Shown: positions 24,824 to 34,629, numbered from the stretch's first letter. The stretch is DNA of 52,321 nt from Gammaproteobacteria bacterium (GCA_005801205.1 SYDJ01000061.1:1-52321); one strand, 5' to 3'. Notes: generated by a model not told the origin, from the sequence alone. A program made the numbers and translations.

Positions 24824-26482
24824 TTAGGGCGCACGTTTAATCCAATTAATCGCTGCATTCAAACCACCATCATATCCGCCATTACGCTCTTGAGGTGTTG
24901 CAAACGGCACCGCGATATCGGGGGGAATGCCCCCTCCCTCATAGTTATTTCCTTGAGCATCTAGATAGGTTTCATTACTCACCCCAAAAAGGATATCGCT
25001 GGTGAGTCGTTTGACGAGCACATCTGACAATGCCCCAGCGGTTGGCTCGCCGATAATCGTAACTTGCGGTAGTGACGAGATAGCAATCGTAAATAGTTCC
25101 GCTGCACTGACAGTGTCCCCACTCACTAATACCGCCGTAGGTTTTAAATAGATATTATCACTCTGTGGATCCAAGATTACCTCTTTCTTCGGTGTTGCCC
25201 AAGCACCACTACCAGAAAACTTGGAGTACACCACTTGCGGTTGGCTCATAAAATGGCGAACATAATTAAGCGCCACCTGATCTTGCCCACCATCGTTAAA
25301 GCGAACATCAATAATAAGGCCTTTCGTATCTTCCAGATCTTTCAAGGCTTCATTAATAGTAGCTTCTGCTATAGCAAGGTCAGAAGCAGGGTCAGAAACA
25401 AGCGTTGATCTGCCTTCGGTGTAGTCAGACATTGAACCTATAAACACATACCCAATATTGTCGTTTGTTTTAAACCACGCAATTTTACCTGCAGCTCTTA
25501 CCTCAACATCAGAGTTTTCCTCTGCATAACTAAAAATAATGTCTATCAACTTCTCATAATTAACAAGAATATAATTTTCTGCGGCTGCTATTTGCGTATC
25601 AGTCAATTCACTATCAGATTCAAGATCCTGAAGGTATTCATTCAATAATTTTTTATACAAGATTAATTGTCTAGATTCTCTAAAAATTGGGGTTTCGTCA
25701 TTTTCTAAAGCCGCCGTAAAGCTTTCAGCCAATTCTTGAGTTAATGGTGCTCTAATCAATACCGCGTGACGATCACCCAACGGGGCGATAAGCGCACTGA
25801 GAAACTCAAACAGCTCCTCTTCATTTTTAACATTGCCTACAGACTTTACAGCCTCCTCATAAACCTCACTCCAATTCATTCCTCTTAATTCAAAATTGAT
25901 GTACAACTCATCAAATGCTTGCCAGAAAATCTCAAAGTCTTTTCTAGCATCAAAGGCATAACCGGTATCCGTCTTTACCTTTTGTAGATTTTCCTCACAG
26001 ACCTTTGGAAGCTGCTCTACTTTTTCATATTCAACGCCGGGCGGATATTCTCCTTTACTTTCAAGCAATGTCTCCTTCACAAGATTGGAATAAACGTATT
26101 CACGTTTAAGTTCATCCAGTAGTAAATTAGAGGCGACATCCTGTAGCAAACAATAATTTTTCGTAAGGCTGTAGGTTTTAACCTTATAAAGATTATTCTC
26201 AACACTTACCGATAGGACGTAACCGTATGCTGGCGCATACCACTGCCCCACTTCGGGAGAATCAGTCAGCGAAGAGCTGGATGAAGATGAGTGAGAAGAG
26301 GAAGAGCTGGATGTAGAAGAACTAGATACTGAAGAGGAAGAACTGGATGTCGCAACGCTGGATGAAGAGCCAGATACTATCTTGTGATTATCATCAGAGC
26401 AGCCCGTTAATAGTGCCAAGCAAAACCCGGCAATAGCTACTGCATATTTTGCTGCAAAATATTTCTTATTTGTGAAGTACAT
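24824..26482 (-). CDS. S41-family (C-terminal-processing-like) peptidase lipoprotein with poly-serine linker
   Basis: The N-terminal signal ends in the lipobox LLTGC, so the protein is probably a lipoprotein. A poly-serine linker follows (about residues 38-73, interrupted by a few Val, Thr and Ala). Residues about 180-550 form an S41 peptidase module: GLIIDVRFNDGGQDQVALN, then GDTVSAAELFTIAISSLPQ with the catalytic serine expected in SAAE, and IIGEPTAGALSD. No PDZ domain is obvious. Poly-Ser linkers are typical of secreted proteins in Cellvibrio and Saccharophagus. It follows the sensor kinase gene by about 95 bases on the same strand and may be part of its regulon. Confidence 0.83.
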   Translation of the reverse strand: MYFTNKKYFAAKYAVAIAGFCLALLTGCSDDNHKIVSGSSSSVATSSSSSSVSSSSTSSSSSSHSSSSSSSLTDSPEVGQWYAPAYGYVLSVSVENNLYKVKTYSLTKNYCLLQDVASNLLLDELKREYVYSNLVKETLLESKGEYPPGVEYEKVEQLPKVCEENLQKVKTDTGYAFDARKDFEIFWQAFDELYINFELRGMNWSEVYEEAVKSVGNVKNEEELFEFLSALIAPLGDRHAVLIRAPLTQELAESFTAALENDETPIFRESRQLILYKKLLNEYLQDLESDSELTDTQIAAAENYILVNYEKLIDIIFSYAEENSDVEVRAAGKIAWFKTNDNIGYVFIGSMSDYTEGRSTLVSDPASDLAIAEATINEALKDLEDTKGLIIDVRFNDGGQDQVALNYVRHFMSQPQVVYSKFSGSGAWATPKKEVILDPQSDNIYLKPTAVLVSGDTVSAAELFTIAISSLPQVTIIGEPTAGALSDVLVKRLTSDILFGVSNETYLDAQGNNYEGGGIPPDIAVPFATPQERNGGYDGGLNAAINWIKRAP

Positions 26483-26578
26483 GTTTGATATCCCTTTAAG
26501 TAATTTGGAAGGGATAGGTTAAATCACCATGTAATTTATAACTGTACCAAGTGTTATCAATGTGTATCTATGTTTAAG

Positions 26579-27919
26579 TTACGTAAATAATAACGTAAAT
26601 TTTGCGCCGCCCAAGACTTCTGATGTTGTAATGGTAATTTCGACATTGTGTAAATCAGAAATGCGTTTGACGAGAGCCATGCCAAGCCCATAACCTTTTT
26701 GCGGTATTGGATGCGCGCCGCCTTGATTCTTAGATTTTTCCCCACGAATAAAAGGTTTAAATATATCTTGCTTAAAATTATCTTCTATTCCTGGACCGTT
26801 ATCTTCAATTGCAAACAAGGTTCCATTTTCATCTTGACTAAAGCTAATCAGTATTTTCCCCTTGCCATATTTGACAGCATTGGAGATCAAGTTTTCTATA
26901 AGCAAATTTAGATAAAATACATCGCCTTTTACGAGATAAAAGGGATTTTTGGCGTTTAACTTAATTTCTATTTTTATCGATTCCGAATTATTTTCACCAT
27001 CACCTTGCGCTGCTGACGCTATTAAGTTGTTACACAACGCCAATAGATCAACCTCATCTTTTGGCAGTTGCGCAATATTTTTATCCAAGCGCGCATACTT
27101 CAGCAAAGTCTCAATGAGGTTTGTCATATCAGTTATTACCTTATCAAGGCGATCCTGATAGATTTTGCGTGTCTCCTCATCGTCTTCCTCCCGCAGCGCA
27201 TCTAAACCAAACTGTAATTTTGCCAAGGGGGCGCGCATTTCGTGCGATATGGCTGAACTCAATAAACTTATATCAGACACTAAGTCTTCAATACGCTGCG
27301 CCATGCGATTAAATTCGAGTTCAATATCTTTTATATGAGAAACAACACTGGGGGTAATGCGTGCGCTCAAGTTACCTTCACCCAATTTTTTTGCAGACGA
27401 CTGCATAGTTCGCAAGCGACGGATTAAGGGGAATAACCACGCGAACACAATGAGTATCAACAGCGTATAAAAAATAACGGTGAAAAGAACAGGAAGCCAA
27501 TTAGGTTGCTTGTGAATACTTGTCAATGGGGAGCGTATGACTAAATAATTATTTCCTTCTTTTAAAAAAGAATAGAAGCTGAGGTTCGTAGAGGAGGATA
27601 AAACGATATGACCCATATTTTCTAATTCCTGCAGAAGCTCTTGCGGAATTCTAATATCGTCTCGGTCTATTACTTCTAGAGAAAGAGGCGAATTTTCCTC
27701 CTGCCATGCTTGTATAAATGCTTCCTTATTTTCAAGTTTCCGTAATATTGCTGAAAGCTGCGCACCTATAAGGTTCAATTGTGATTCTGTTAAACCCTTG
27801 TTCGTCTGTTCGCTTGAATATAGCTCGGAATAGAGTTTATCTAACAACAAACCCGAGCCGATAGACGCAACAACAATCGTGAGCAAGAGTGACAGAGTAA
27901 GCGTGCGTAATGTCAGCAT
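26579..27919 (-). CDS. Two-component sensor histidine kinase
   Basis: Inner-membrane sensor kinase of 446 aa. The first span is at about residues 8-28, then a periplasmic region to about 140, and the second span at about 142-165 (WLPVLFTVIFYTLLILIVFAWLF). A HAMP segment follows (LGEGNLSARI). The phosphoacceptor box is SAISHEMRAPLAKLQF with the usual His. The ATPase boxes are NLISNAVKYGKG (N), IEDNGPGIED (G1) and GYGLGMALVKR (G2). It lies 8 bases after the response regulator, so the two form a pair. The periplasmic part has no recognised ligand motif. Confidence 0.93.
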   Translation of the reverse strand: MLTLRTLTLSLLLTIVVASIGSGLLLDKLYSELYSSEQTNKGLTESQLNLIGAQLSAILRKLENKEAFIQAWQEENSPLSLEVIDRDDIRIPQELLQELENMGHIVLSSSTNLSFYSFLKEGNNYLVIRSPLTSIHKQPNWLPVLFTVIFYTLLILIVFAWLFPLIRRLRTMQSSAKKLGEGNLSARITPSVVSHIKDIELEFNRMAQRIEDLVSDISLLSSAISHEMRAPLAKLQFGLDALREEDDEETRKIYQDRLDKVITDMTNLIETLLKYARLDKNIAQLPKDEVDLLALCNNLIASAAQGDGENNSESIKIEIKLNAKNPFYLVKGDVFYLNLLIENLISNAVKYGKGKILISFSQDENGTLFAIEDNGPGIEDNFKQDIFKPFIRGEKSKNQGGAHPIPQKGYGLGMALVKRISDLHNVEITITTSEVLGGAKFTLLFT

Positions 27920-27927
27920 AGATCAGG

Positions 27928-28620
27928 CTACCAAGCGTCTTTTACAAAGAGGTAGCCCTTTCCCCAAATCGTTTTTATGCGATAAGGGTCGTCGGTACGG
28001 TCTTCAAGTTTTTTTCTTACACGCGAAATGCGCAAATCAATTGACCTATCGAGACCATCAAATTCATAGCCCCTCAATTCTTTGAGCAGGGTGTCTCGCG
28101 TGACAATTTCACCCGGATGCGAAGCCAAAACCCACAAAACCTCGAACTCTTTTGATGTGAGCTTTACGTCAACACCCGATAAAAGAACCCGTTGAGAGTG
28201 CGAGTCGATAACGAGATTATTAAAGGTAAGAGCCTTTGAAGAAGTCGTATTCTTCTTTTCAAGTAACTTTTGAATTCGAGTCAACAATGCCCTAGCTCTT
28301 ATCGGCTTTATCAGGTAATCGTCTGCCCCAACTTCCAAACCTAAGACTTCATCTATTTCTTCATCTCTGGCAGTAATCATAATGATGGCGCCTTTATAAA
28401 AGGATCGCACCGTTTTGCAGACTTCAAAACCGTCAAGCCCCGGCAGTGCGCCATCCAACAAAACCACATCTGGTTGAATATCAGAAATTAATGTAACAGC
28501 GTCCTTGCCGTTTTCCGTGCAGGTGCAAGTAAAACCTTTCCCTGTAAGATAATCGGCTATCCACTGCTGTAGGTCAGTGTCATCTTCTACAATAAGTATT
28601 TTTTTAGGCGATTGATTCAT
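27928..28620 (-). CDS. OmpR/PhoB-family response regulator
   Basis: The receiver domain (about residues 5-120) has the acidic pair in IVEDDTD, the phosphoacceptor Asp in VVLLDGALPGLDGF and the switch Thr/Lys in MITARDEE and YLIKPIRA. The C-terminal winged helix (about 130-230) includes VKLTSKEFEVLWVLASHPGE and RSIDLRISRVRKKLED, ending IKTIWGKGYLF. It is a DNA-binding regulator paired with the kinase that follows 8 bases later. A GTG at 28644 would add eight residues and overlap the DUF3019 gene; the ATG at 28620 (MNQSPKKILIVEDD) fits the family better. Confidence 0.93.
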   Translation of the reverse strand: MNQSPKKILIVEDDTDLQQWIADYLTGKGFTCTCTENGKDAVTLISDIQPDVVLLDGALPGLDGFEVCKTVRSFYKGAIIMITARDEEIDEVLGLEVGADDYLIKPIRARALLTRIQKLLEKKNTTSSKALTFNNLVIDSHSQRVLLSGVDVKLTSKEFEVLWVLASHPGEIVTRDTLLKELRGYEFDGLDRSIDLRISRVRKKLEDRTDDPYRIKTIWGKGYLFVKDAW

Positions 28621-28628
28621 ATGTGTTT

Positions 28629-29033
28629 TTAAAAGATCCGCCACGTGTGCTCAGGTCTACTCGATTTTTTATGAACCCAAGATAAGGTTATTTTTTCCCG
28701 GCCAAGTATTTCAGCGCTATCAGCCAGAACGAGATAGTAGTCTACCTGTGCATCCATCACCAAATCTTCCGTAAATTGTCCATCACTAACATCCTTCCAG
28801 CACTTCAATTTAATGTCACTAGGTGTGCGAAATAAACAAAACGAGCCCGGCTCACTTGCCGTCCATTTAACGTTAATGCTGGAATAACATTTATCTCCCT
28901 CTTTTAATACAACGCATTCTTTTGGTTTAAGCGATAGCCTTATTGAATCCTTATGACTCTGCTCAGCGGCAACACCTGATTGCACATTAAAAAGAAAATA
29001 CAGGGCGAATATGAGCTGATATTTATTTTTCAT
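28629..29033 (-). CDS. DUF3019 family periplasmic protein
   Basis: A small secreted protein of 134 aa: an N-terminal signal (about residues 1-22, ending GVAAEQ) and a compact domain with cysteine pairs (ECVVLKEGDKCYSS and CLFRTPSDIKLKCW). This matches my recollection of DUF3019, a family often encoded beside MipA/OmpV proteins and an OmpR-type two-component system. It lies 12 bases after the MipA-like gene and touches the regulator gene. Role unknown; a periplasmic accessory to the sensor is plausible. Confidence 0.78.
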   Translation of the reverse strand: MKNKYQLIFALYFLFNVQSGVAAEQSHKDSIRLSLKPKECVVLKEGDKCYSSINVKWTASEPGSFCLFRTPSDIKLKCWKDVSDGQFTEDLVMDAQVDYYLVLADSAEILGREKITLSWVHKKSSRPEHTWRIF

Positions 29034-29045
29034 TTTAGCCCCCCC

Positions 29046-29927
29046 TTAAAACACATATTGCACAAGAACACCAAACACTTGTTCTTTTTCAGGGCGATTG
29101 TCCGATTTGCGAACGAGCTTTATTATTGGGCTATGCAGTATTTCGTCAGAATATTGAGTGTAGCTAGAGTAAATTTGAAACAGTAGGTTTTTACTGATCG
29201 GATACGTCAAATCAATCTGTGCAGTGTAATCTACACCGGAAGATGGCTCATAGGCACCAACCACCTTGTCAGCCTCACTTTCAGTGACTCCGAATCCGTA
29301 GTTCATCAAACTACTTGAACGATATTTGGCGCCCACCAATCCATTAAGACTCCAATTTTTAATTTGCCAGCGGTGGCCAAGCCACAACGCAGCATAACCT
29401 AGGTCAGCATCTGGTCGAAATTCGGAATTGAAAGAATGCAATCCAACTAACTGCAAAGTTGTATTTCCCCAGGAGCCTAGCGCTCTGAATCCAACACCAC
29501 TTATTGGTAGCCTAGATAACTGCTTGGCTTCACCATCCACCTCGTAACTCAATTCGCCAGTGCCGTCAGTGATGGCATAAAGTGCATCAAAACTCCAATG
29601 CTCAGTGCCATAAAAGTTATAACCTAGAGTAGTAAGACTGGGTGGGCCGAATGAGCCGGATGAGCCGATCCCCAGCTCTGCGAAAAAACCCTTCCACTGA
29701 TAGCGGCCATTAATAGCCAATATCAAACCATTTTGCTCTTCTCGCAAAGGAGACTCGTAGCTCCCCAACCCAGTTCCGATAGAAAGGTAATAGCCGTCTC
29801 GGCTATTAATATCGGTTTGTTGCGACTTGCCTTCAGGTTGAGTTTCTTCAGCGACACTGTAAGCTGTGCACGTTGTGAGGATTGCAGTTAATAAAAATGC
29901 GCTTATTTTGTTGTGTAAGTAATTCAC
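29046..29927 (-). CDS. MipA/OmpV-family outer-membrane protein
   Basis: The predicted product of about 293 aa has a signal peptide (NKISAFLLTAILTTCTAYSVAEE) split here as a hydrophobic core plus AYSVA cleavage site, then alternating beta-strand pattern and a C-terminal phenylalanine (GVLVQYVF), typical of outer-membrane barrels. The layout GYYLSIGTGLGSYESP, GRYQWKGFFAELGIG and LGHRWQIKNWSLNGLVGAKY fits MipA/OmpV. The frame is open to 29984, but a clear GGAGG four bases before a GTG at 29927 marks the likely start. It is the first gene of the minus-strand cluster with DUF3019, regulator and kinase. Confidence 0.8.
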   Translation of the reverse strand: MNYLHNKISAFLLTAILTTCTAYSVAEETQPEGKSQQTDINSRDGYYLSIGTGLGSYESPLREEQNGLILAINGRYQWKGFFAELGIGSSGSFGPPSLTTLGYNFYGTEHWSFDALYAITDGTGELSYEVDGEAKQLSRLPISGVGFRALGSWGNTTLQLVGLHSFNSEFRPDADLGYAALWLGHRWQIKNWSLNGLVGAKYRSSSLMNYGFGVTESEADKVVGAYEPSSGVDYTAQIDLTYPISKNLLFQIYSSYTQYSDEILHSPIIKLVRKSDNRPEKEQVFGVLVQYVF

Positions 29928-30152
29928 GATGCCTCCTACCAAATTGTGATTTCGTTTGGCAGAGTGTAGGGAAGCACAAACCAAAACTGTTTACCAAATA
30001 GAGTCAAATTGTACCAAAGTGTATCTGGTTTCACTTTCAAGAGCGATTCACAACTCCTTCAGGTATGGCTGCCTATTATCCTACACGCCAACCACCTATA
30101 CTCGCCCCAACAACAAATACCCAATTAGCCGATAACACAAAGGAACTCTTGT

Positions 30153-33100
30153 ATGCCCTCTTTTATTGCGCGCATAGCCAGCCTGCTTATCATCCTCACC
30201 TGCGCACATTGCCTTGCGGTTGAAGTACCCAAATCACTTGAAGAATGGAAACCCTGGGTATTGGAAAAGCACCCAGACTTAAATTGCCCTTTCTTATACA
30301 ACAATGCCACTCGCGCTTGCACGTGGCCTTCTGAGTTGCGCATTGATGCCAACGCGACTGGCGCGCGATTTACGCAACGTATTGAAGTCTATAAAAACGA
30401 TTGGGTAGCATTGCCGGGTAACGCTGGCTTCTGGCCACAAAACCTGAGCGATAACTCTTCTAACACCCGGGCCAGCATCGCCGTGCGCGATAATAACAAT
30501 GTTCCAGAAGTCTATTTAACCGTGGGTTCCCACGAGATTAGCGGTGAAATTCGCTGGAGCGAAATGCCACGCACACTGCAAATCCCCACGCAAACCGGCA
30601 TAGTGCAATTAAATTTAAATGGCAAAATGGTGGCGTCACCTGCCATTGAAGACAACAATCAACTCTGGCTCGCAGCGAGCGAAAAGCAAACAGCCGCAAC
30701 TCATCAAGATACGTTTAACCTGCGCGTGTTTCGTAAACTTGAAGATTCAATTCCACTCAACTTAACAACGCAATTACAACTAGAAGTCAGCGGCAAAGAG
30801 CGTGAGTTACAACTTGGGCAGTTATTGCTTACCGGTTTTACGGTCACTGATTTTACCAGCGCCCTACCTGCACGCATTGAAAAAGACGGCAGCTTGCGCA
30901 TTCAAGTTAAACCCGGCACTTGGGAATTAACGCTCACCAGTATATCTACCGCGCCGATGAAAGACTTAACCTTTAAAAATATCGCCCAGCCTTCACAAAA
31001 GGAAAATTTATGGCCTGAAGAAGAGATTTGGGTATTTGCAGCGCAACCACAATTGCGCAGCGTGCAAATTTCTGGCGTACAAACTATAGACCCACAACAA
31101 ACGGAATTACCCGACGACTGGAAATCACTGCCCGCCTATTTAATGACACCGCAAACGCATTTTAAAATTGAAGAGTTACAACGCGGCGAAAACAAAGACT
31201 TTGGCAAAAAATTGCAGCTGAATAGAAATGCATGGTTAAGTTTTAATGGCACGCATTTTATTGTGAAGGATACTATTAGCGGCTACACCACCGCCTCTCG
31301 CCTTGAAACCATCACCCCCTTTGAATTAACCAGCGCGCAAATTGCGGGCGAACCACAATTAGTCACTCACCTCGCTAACAGCAAAAATTCCGGTGTAGAA
31401 ATTCGTGAGCGCAATATTAATTTAGAAGGAACCAGCCAATTACCGCGCAGTTTAAGCATTTCCGTTACCGGCTGGAACGAAGAATTTAATAATGTATCCA
31501 CACGGCTTTTCTTGCCGCCCGGCTGGTCATTATTTACTGCAACGGGTGCCAGTAGCGAATACGGCAGCTGGATTTCCCAATGGACTTTGTGGGATATGTT
31601 TATCGTATTGATTATTGCCGTCGCCATAGCCAAATTGACAAAAATCAGTTACGGCGTTTTAACGGCAGCGACTTTGGTACTTATTTTTCACCGCGAAGGT
31701 GCACCCGTTTTAATTTGGTTGAATTTAATTATCACCATAGCGCTCACGGCCTTTGTAAGCGGGAAATTTAAAAGCTTTATTGTGAAATATACCTACGTTG
31801 GATTTTTCTTGCTCGCACTGATCTTGCTACCGTTTACTGTTCATCAAGCGCGAAGTGCACTTAATCCACAATTGGATAGCGAGGAGGTTTTTTCTTTTAT
31901 ACCAAACATTATGTCCTCCTCTGACAAAAAGAAAGTCATGCACACACCGACTCCAGCAGCTGCACCGGTGGCAATGGAAGAGCAAGTAGTAGATTCAATG
32001 TCGGCAGAAGATATTGGGAAATTACCCGACTCTACGATTACAGAGTCCCTACAAAGAGTGCCCGGCATTGCTATACCAAGAACAGCTGGAAAAGTCATTT
32101 CCAAAAAATACGATCCATCGCAACAAACTCAAACCGGTTTGGCTGTGCCCACATGGAATCGCAATAGCATGAGCATAAGTTGGACTGGCCCAATTACAGC
32201 CGATGAAACCACCAAATTATTGTTAGTGCCACCACCGGTTAATCGCTTAGGCTATTTACTCTGTGTGATCTTACCGCTGCTATTAGCAGGTGTTTTGTTG
32301 CGTCACTTTTTTAGTCTATTAGACAAAAAAATATCGCTTCCAACTTTTAACAACGCAACCACTGCCAGCCTTTTACCGAGCCTGTTAGTTGCAGGTTTGT
32401 TATTCATACAAACGGATGATGTTAAAGCTGAAGTCACTATAGACCCAGCCATTTTAACGGAGCTAGAAGCACGGCTGACGCAAGCACCACGCTGCCTGCC
32501 CAATTGCGCTGCGATAGAATCCGTTAAGTTAAATGCGCAACAAGATCAATTGGCGATTGAATTGGTTGTGCATAGCAGCGATTTAATTTCACTGCCGCTA
32601 CCAGCGGATAAATCACAATGGTGGCCAACCCGTGTGAGTGTGGATGGCAAAGATGCAACCTTAGTGCAAAGTGCAAATCAAACTTTATTAGTGAGTTTAC
32701 CTAAAGGTCGCCACACCCTATTGCTAACAGCAAACCTACAGGGCCGCGATGCGTTAAATTTAGAATTTCCAGTTAGCCTACATAATGTTTCTGCCAATAC
32801 CAACGGCTGGGAAGTCAGTGGCGCACCTACTGCAGAGCAACAAAGCCAATCGCTGCAATTACAGCGTGTAGAACGTAATCAAGCCGCTGACAAATCGGAT
32901 CACTTACGCCCAGAACCTATAGCCCCATTTGTAGTGGTTCGCCGCGAATTAACAATTGATATGGATTGGAGTGTAACCACCACCGTATCGCGTGTTGCAC
33001 CGGCCTTTGGTGCAATCAATGTGGAAATTCCACTGCTTAATGGCGAAGCACCGCTCACCACACAAGCTAACGCTGCGGGAAAAGTTGCTGTGCATTTTGA

Positions 33101-34331
33101 AGCGAATCAAGATGAATTTGTTTGGACTTCAAGCCTCAAACAAATAACACCACTGCAATTGCACGCCGCAAAAAATGGTCCTTGGGTAGAAATTTGGTCA
33201 CTGAACGTAGGCACGCTTTGGCATACAGAAACCAAAGGTATATCACCTATTCAAATGGAGAAACATGAGACGCTACCGATTTGGCAACCTTGGCCAGGCG
33301 AAACCTTAAGCGTTGAGGTTAATCGCCCGCAAGCTACCAAAGGTAATTTTATTACCATTGATAATGCGCAACTCGACTATGAGCCCAGCAATCGCAACAG
33401 CCAAACTAAACTAGAGCTATTAATTCGCTCGAATCAAGGTGGACAATATGCTTTCACCTTGCCCGCTGAAGCAACCTTGGCCGGTGTAACCATTGATGGC
33501 AACCCACAGATTATTGCCGTCACCGATGGCAAATTAAAATTGCCGCTTCACCCTGGCGCACAAACCATTGCAATTGCGTGGAAAAAAGCAGAGAGCATTG
33601 GTGTATTCACTCAGTCGCCCGCGTTTATTCTTGAACAAGGCAGCAGCAACCAAAATATTAGAATCAATCTACCTGAAAATCGCTGGCCGCTATTTGTGGG
33701 TGGCCCAATGATTGGCCCCAGTATTTTAATGTGGGGCATGTTGGTGGTGGTAATGGTTATTGCTGTCGCGCTGGGCCGCAGTTCGCTTACGCCCTTAAAA
33801 ACCCACGAATGGGTATTGTTAAGCTTGGGGATTTGTACTCTGAGTTTTTTCACGTTCGTTTTAGTTGCTGTGTGGATTTTAGTATTGCAACAACGCGGAA
33901 AACTGCAAACCATAACCACCACGCGCAAATTTAAATTTTTGCAGTTTGGTTTATTTGCACTATCTATTGCCGCACTCGGCGCTTTAATAAGCGCTATCCC
34001 GCAAGGCTTACTCGGCAGCCCAGATATGCGTATTGCCGGCAATAATTCTTACTCGGGTTGGTTCAATTGGTATCAAGATCACAGCGATGCAGAATTCCCC
34101 ACGGCATGGATAATTTCATTGCCCTTGTGGTGCTACAAAGTGGCAATTTTAATGTGGTCACTGTGGTTAGCTGCCTCATTAATAAAATGGATTCGCTGGG
34201 GCTGGCAACAATTAAGTGTGCATGGGCTTTGGTATGCTGCGGATGAAATTGTAACTAACCCAAAAGAGCCTACGGCGGATTCAAAAACAGAAACGAAAGT
34301 GGAGATAGTGGCTGCGCAGGAAAATAAATAG
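30153..34331 (+). CDS. Very large multi-span envelope protein of unknown function
   Basis: I do not recognise the family of this 1392-aa protein. It opens with a signal peptide (ARIASLLIILTCAHCLA) and a soluble, beta-rich region to about 470. Helices cluster at about 480-570, then at about 700-717 and 738-755; the last is followed by DDVKAEV, like a second signal sequence. A second soluble region (about 760-1185) follows, and four or more helices from about 1190 to 1348. This suggests two fused or duplicated halves. Residues 611-643 (31983-32081) resemble the plug of TonB-dependent receptors (SAEDIGKLPD and ESLQRVPGIAI). It stands alone, divergent from the MipA cluster. Confidence 0.85.
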   Translation: MPSFIARIASLLIILTCAHCLAVEVPKSLEEWKPWVLEKHPDLNCPFLYNNATRACTWPSELRIDANATGARFTQRIEVYKNDWVALPGNAGFWPQNLSDNSSNTRASIAVRDNNNVPEVYLTVGSHEISGEIRWSEMPRTLQIPTQTGIVQLNLNGKMVASPAIEDNNQLWLAASEKQTAATHQDTFNLRVFRKLEDSIPLNLTTQLQLEVSGKERELQLGQLLLTGFTVTDFTSALPARIEKDGSLRIQVKPGTWELTLTSISTAPMKDLTFKNIAQPSQKENLWPEEEIWVFAAQPQLRSVQISGVQTIDPQQTELPDDWKSLPAYLMTPQTHFKIEELQRGENKDFGKKLQLNRNAWLSFNGTHFIVKDTISGYTTASRLETITPFELTSAQIAGEPQLVTHLANSKNSGVEIRERNINLEGTSQLPRSLSISVTGWNEEFNNVSTRLFLPPGWSLFTATGASSEYGSWISQWTLWDMFIVLIIAVAIAKLTKISYGVLTAATLVLIFHREGAPVLIWLNLIITIALTAFVSGKFKSFIVKYTYVGFFLLALILLPFTVHQARSALNPQLDSEEVFSFIPNIMSSSDKKKVMHTPTPAAAPVAMEEQVVDSMSAEDIGKLPDSTITESLQRVPGIAIPRTAGKVISKKYDPSQQTQTGLAVPTWNRNSMSISWTGPITADETTKLLLVPPPVNRLGYLLCVILPLLLAGVLLRHFFSLLDKKISLPTFNNATTASLLPSLLVAGLLFIQTDDVKAEVTIDPAILTELEARLTQAPRCLPNCAAIESVKLNAQQDQLAIELVVHSSDLISLPLPADKSQWWPTRVSVDGKDATLVQSANQTLLVSLPKGRHTLLLTANLQGRDALNLEFPVSLHNVSANTNGWEVSGAPTAEQQSQSLQLQRVERNQAADKSDHLRPEPIAPFVVVRRELTIDMDWSVTTTVSRVAPAFGAINVEIPLLNGEAPLTTQANAAGKVAVHFEANQDEFVWTSSLKQITPLQLHAAKNGPWVEIWSLNVGTLWHTETKGISPIQMEKHETLPIWQPWPGETLSVEVNRPQATKGNFITIDNAQLDYEPSNRNSQTKLELLIRSNQGGQYAFTLPAEATLAGVTIDGNPQIIAVTDGKLKLPLHPGAQTIAIAWKKAESIGVFTQSPAFILEQGSSNQNIRINLPENRWPLFVGGPMIGPSILMWGMLVVVMVIAVALGRSSLTPLKTHEWVLLSLGICTLSFFTFVLVAVWILVLQQRGKLQTITTTRKFKFLQFGLFALSIAALGALISAIPQGLLGSPDMRIAGNNSYSGWFNWYQDHSDAEFPTAWIISLPLWCYKVAILMWSLWLAASLIKWIRWGWQQLSVHGLWYAADEIVTNPKEPTADSKTETKVEIVAAQENK

Positions 34332-34376
34332 CAATTCCTTTATCTTAGGCCACCAGCATGGATTAGAAAGAAGGAG

Positions 34377-34460
34377 GTCGTCATCCCCGCGTAGGCGGGG
34401 ATCCAGCTGTTAACAGGCAACAATCAAGAGCTGGATCCTCGCCTACGCGAGGATGACGAC
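34377..34460. repeat. GTCATCC...GGATGAC palindromic repeat, well-preserved copy
   Basis: The ends GTCGTCATCC and GGATGACGAC are exact complements. Inside, CCCGCGTAGGCGGGGATCCAG faces AGCTGGATCCTCGCCTACGC with a 25-base centre. This is a long imperfect hairpin of a type found in many proteobacterial genomes. A degenerate copy lies at 15781-15846. It may end the transcript of the large membrane-protein gene. Confidence 0.85.
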
Positions 34461-34530
34461 TCCCAAATAAAATTAGCTAGCCCCAAGCTCCTGCTTGGGA
34501 GCGAAAAAAATTTGATATCTCCAAAAATAA

Positions 34531-34562
34531 AAACTCCCCCGTTATTGCTAACGGGGGAGTTT
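34531..34562. terminator. Bidirectional intrinsic terminator
   Basis: AACTCCCCCGTTA and TAACGGGGGAGTT form a perfect 13-bp stem with a TTGC loop, flanked by A- and T-runs. It serves the minus-strand porin gene and can stop the plus-strand transcript. Confidence 0.93.
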
Positions 34563-34629
34563 TTATTTCTAACTAATTTCAGTTAAATGATTAGAAGATT
34601 TCTATTAAACTCTTTATGAAAAGTTTCTA

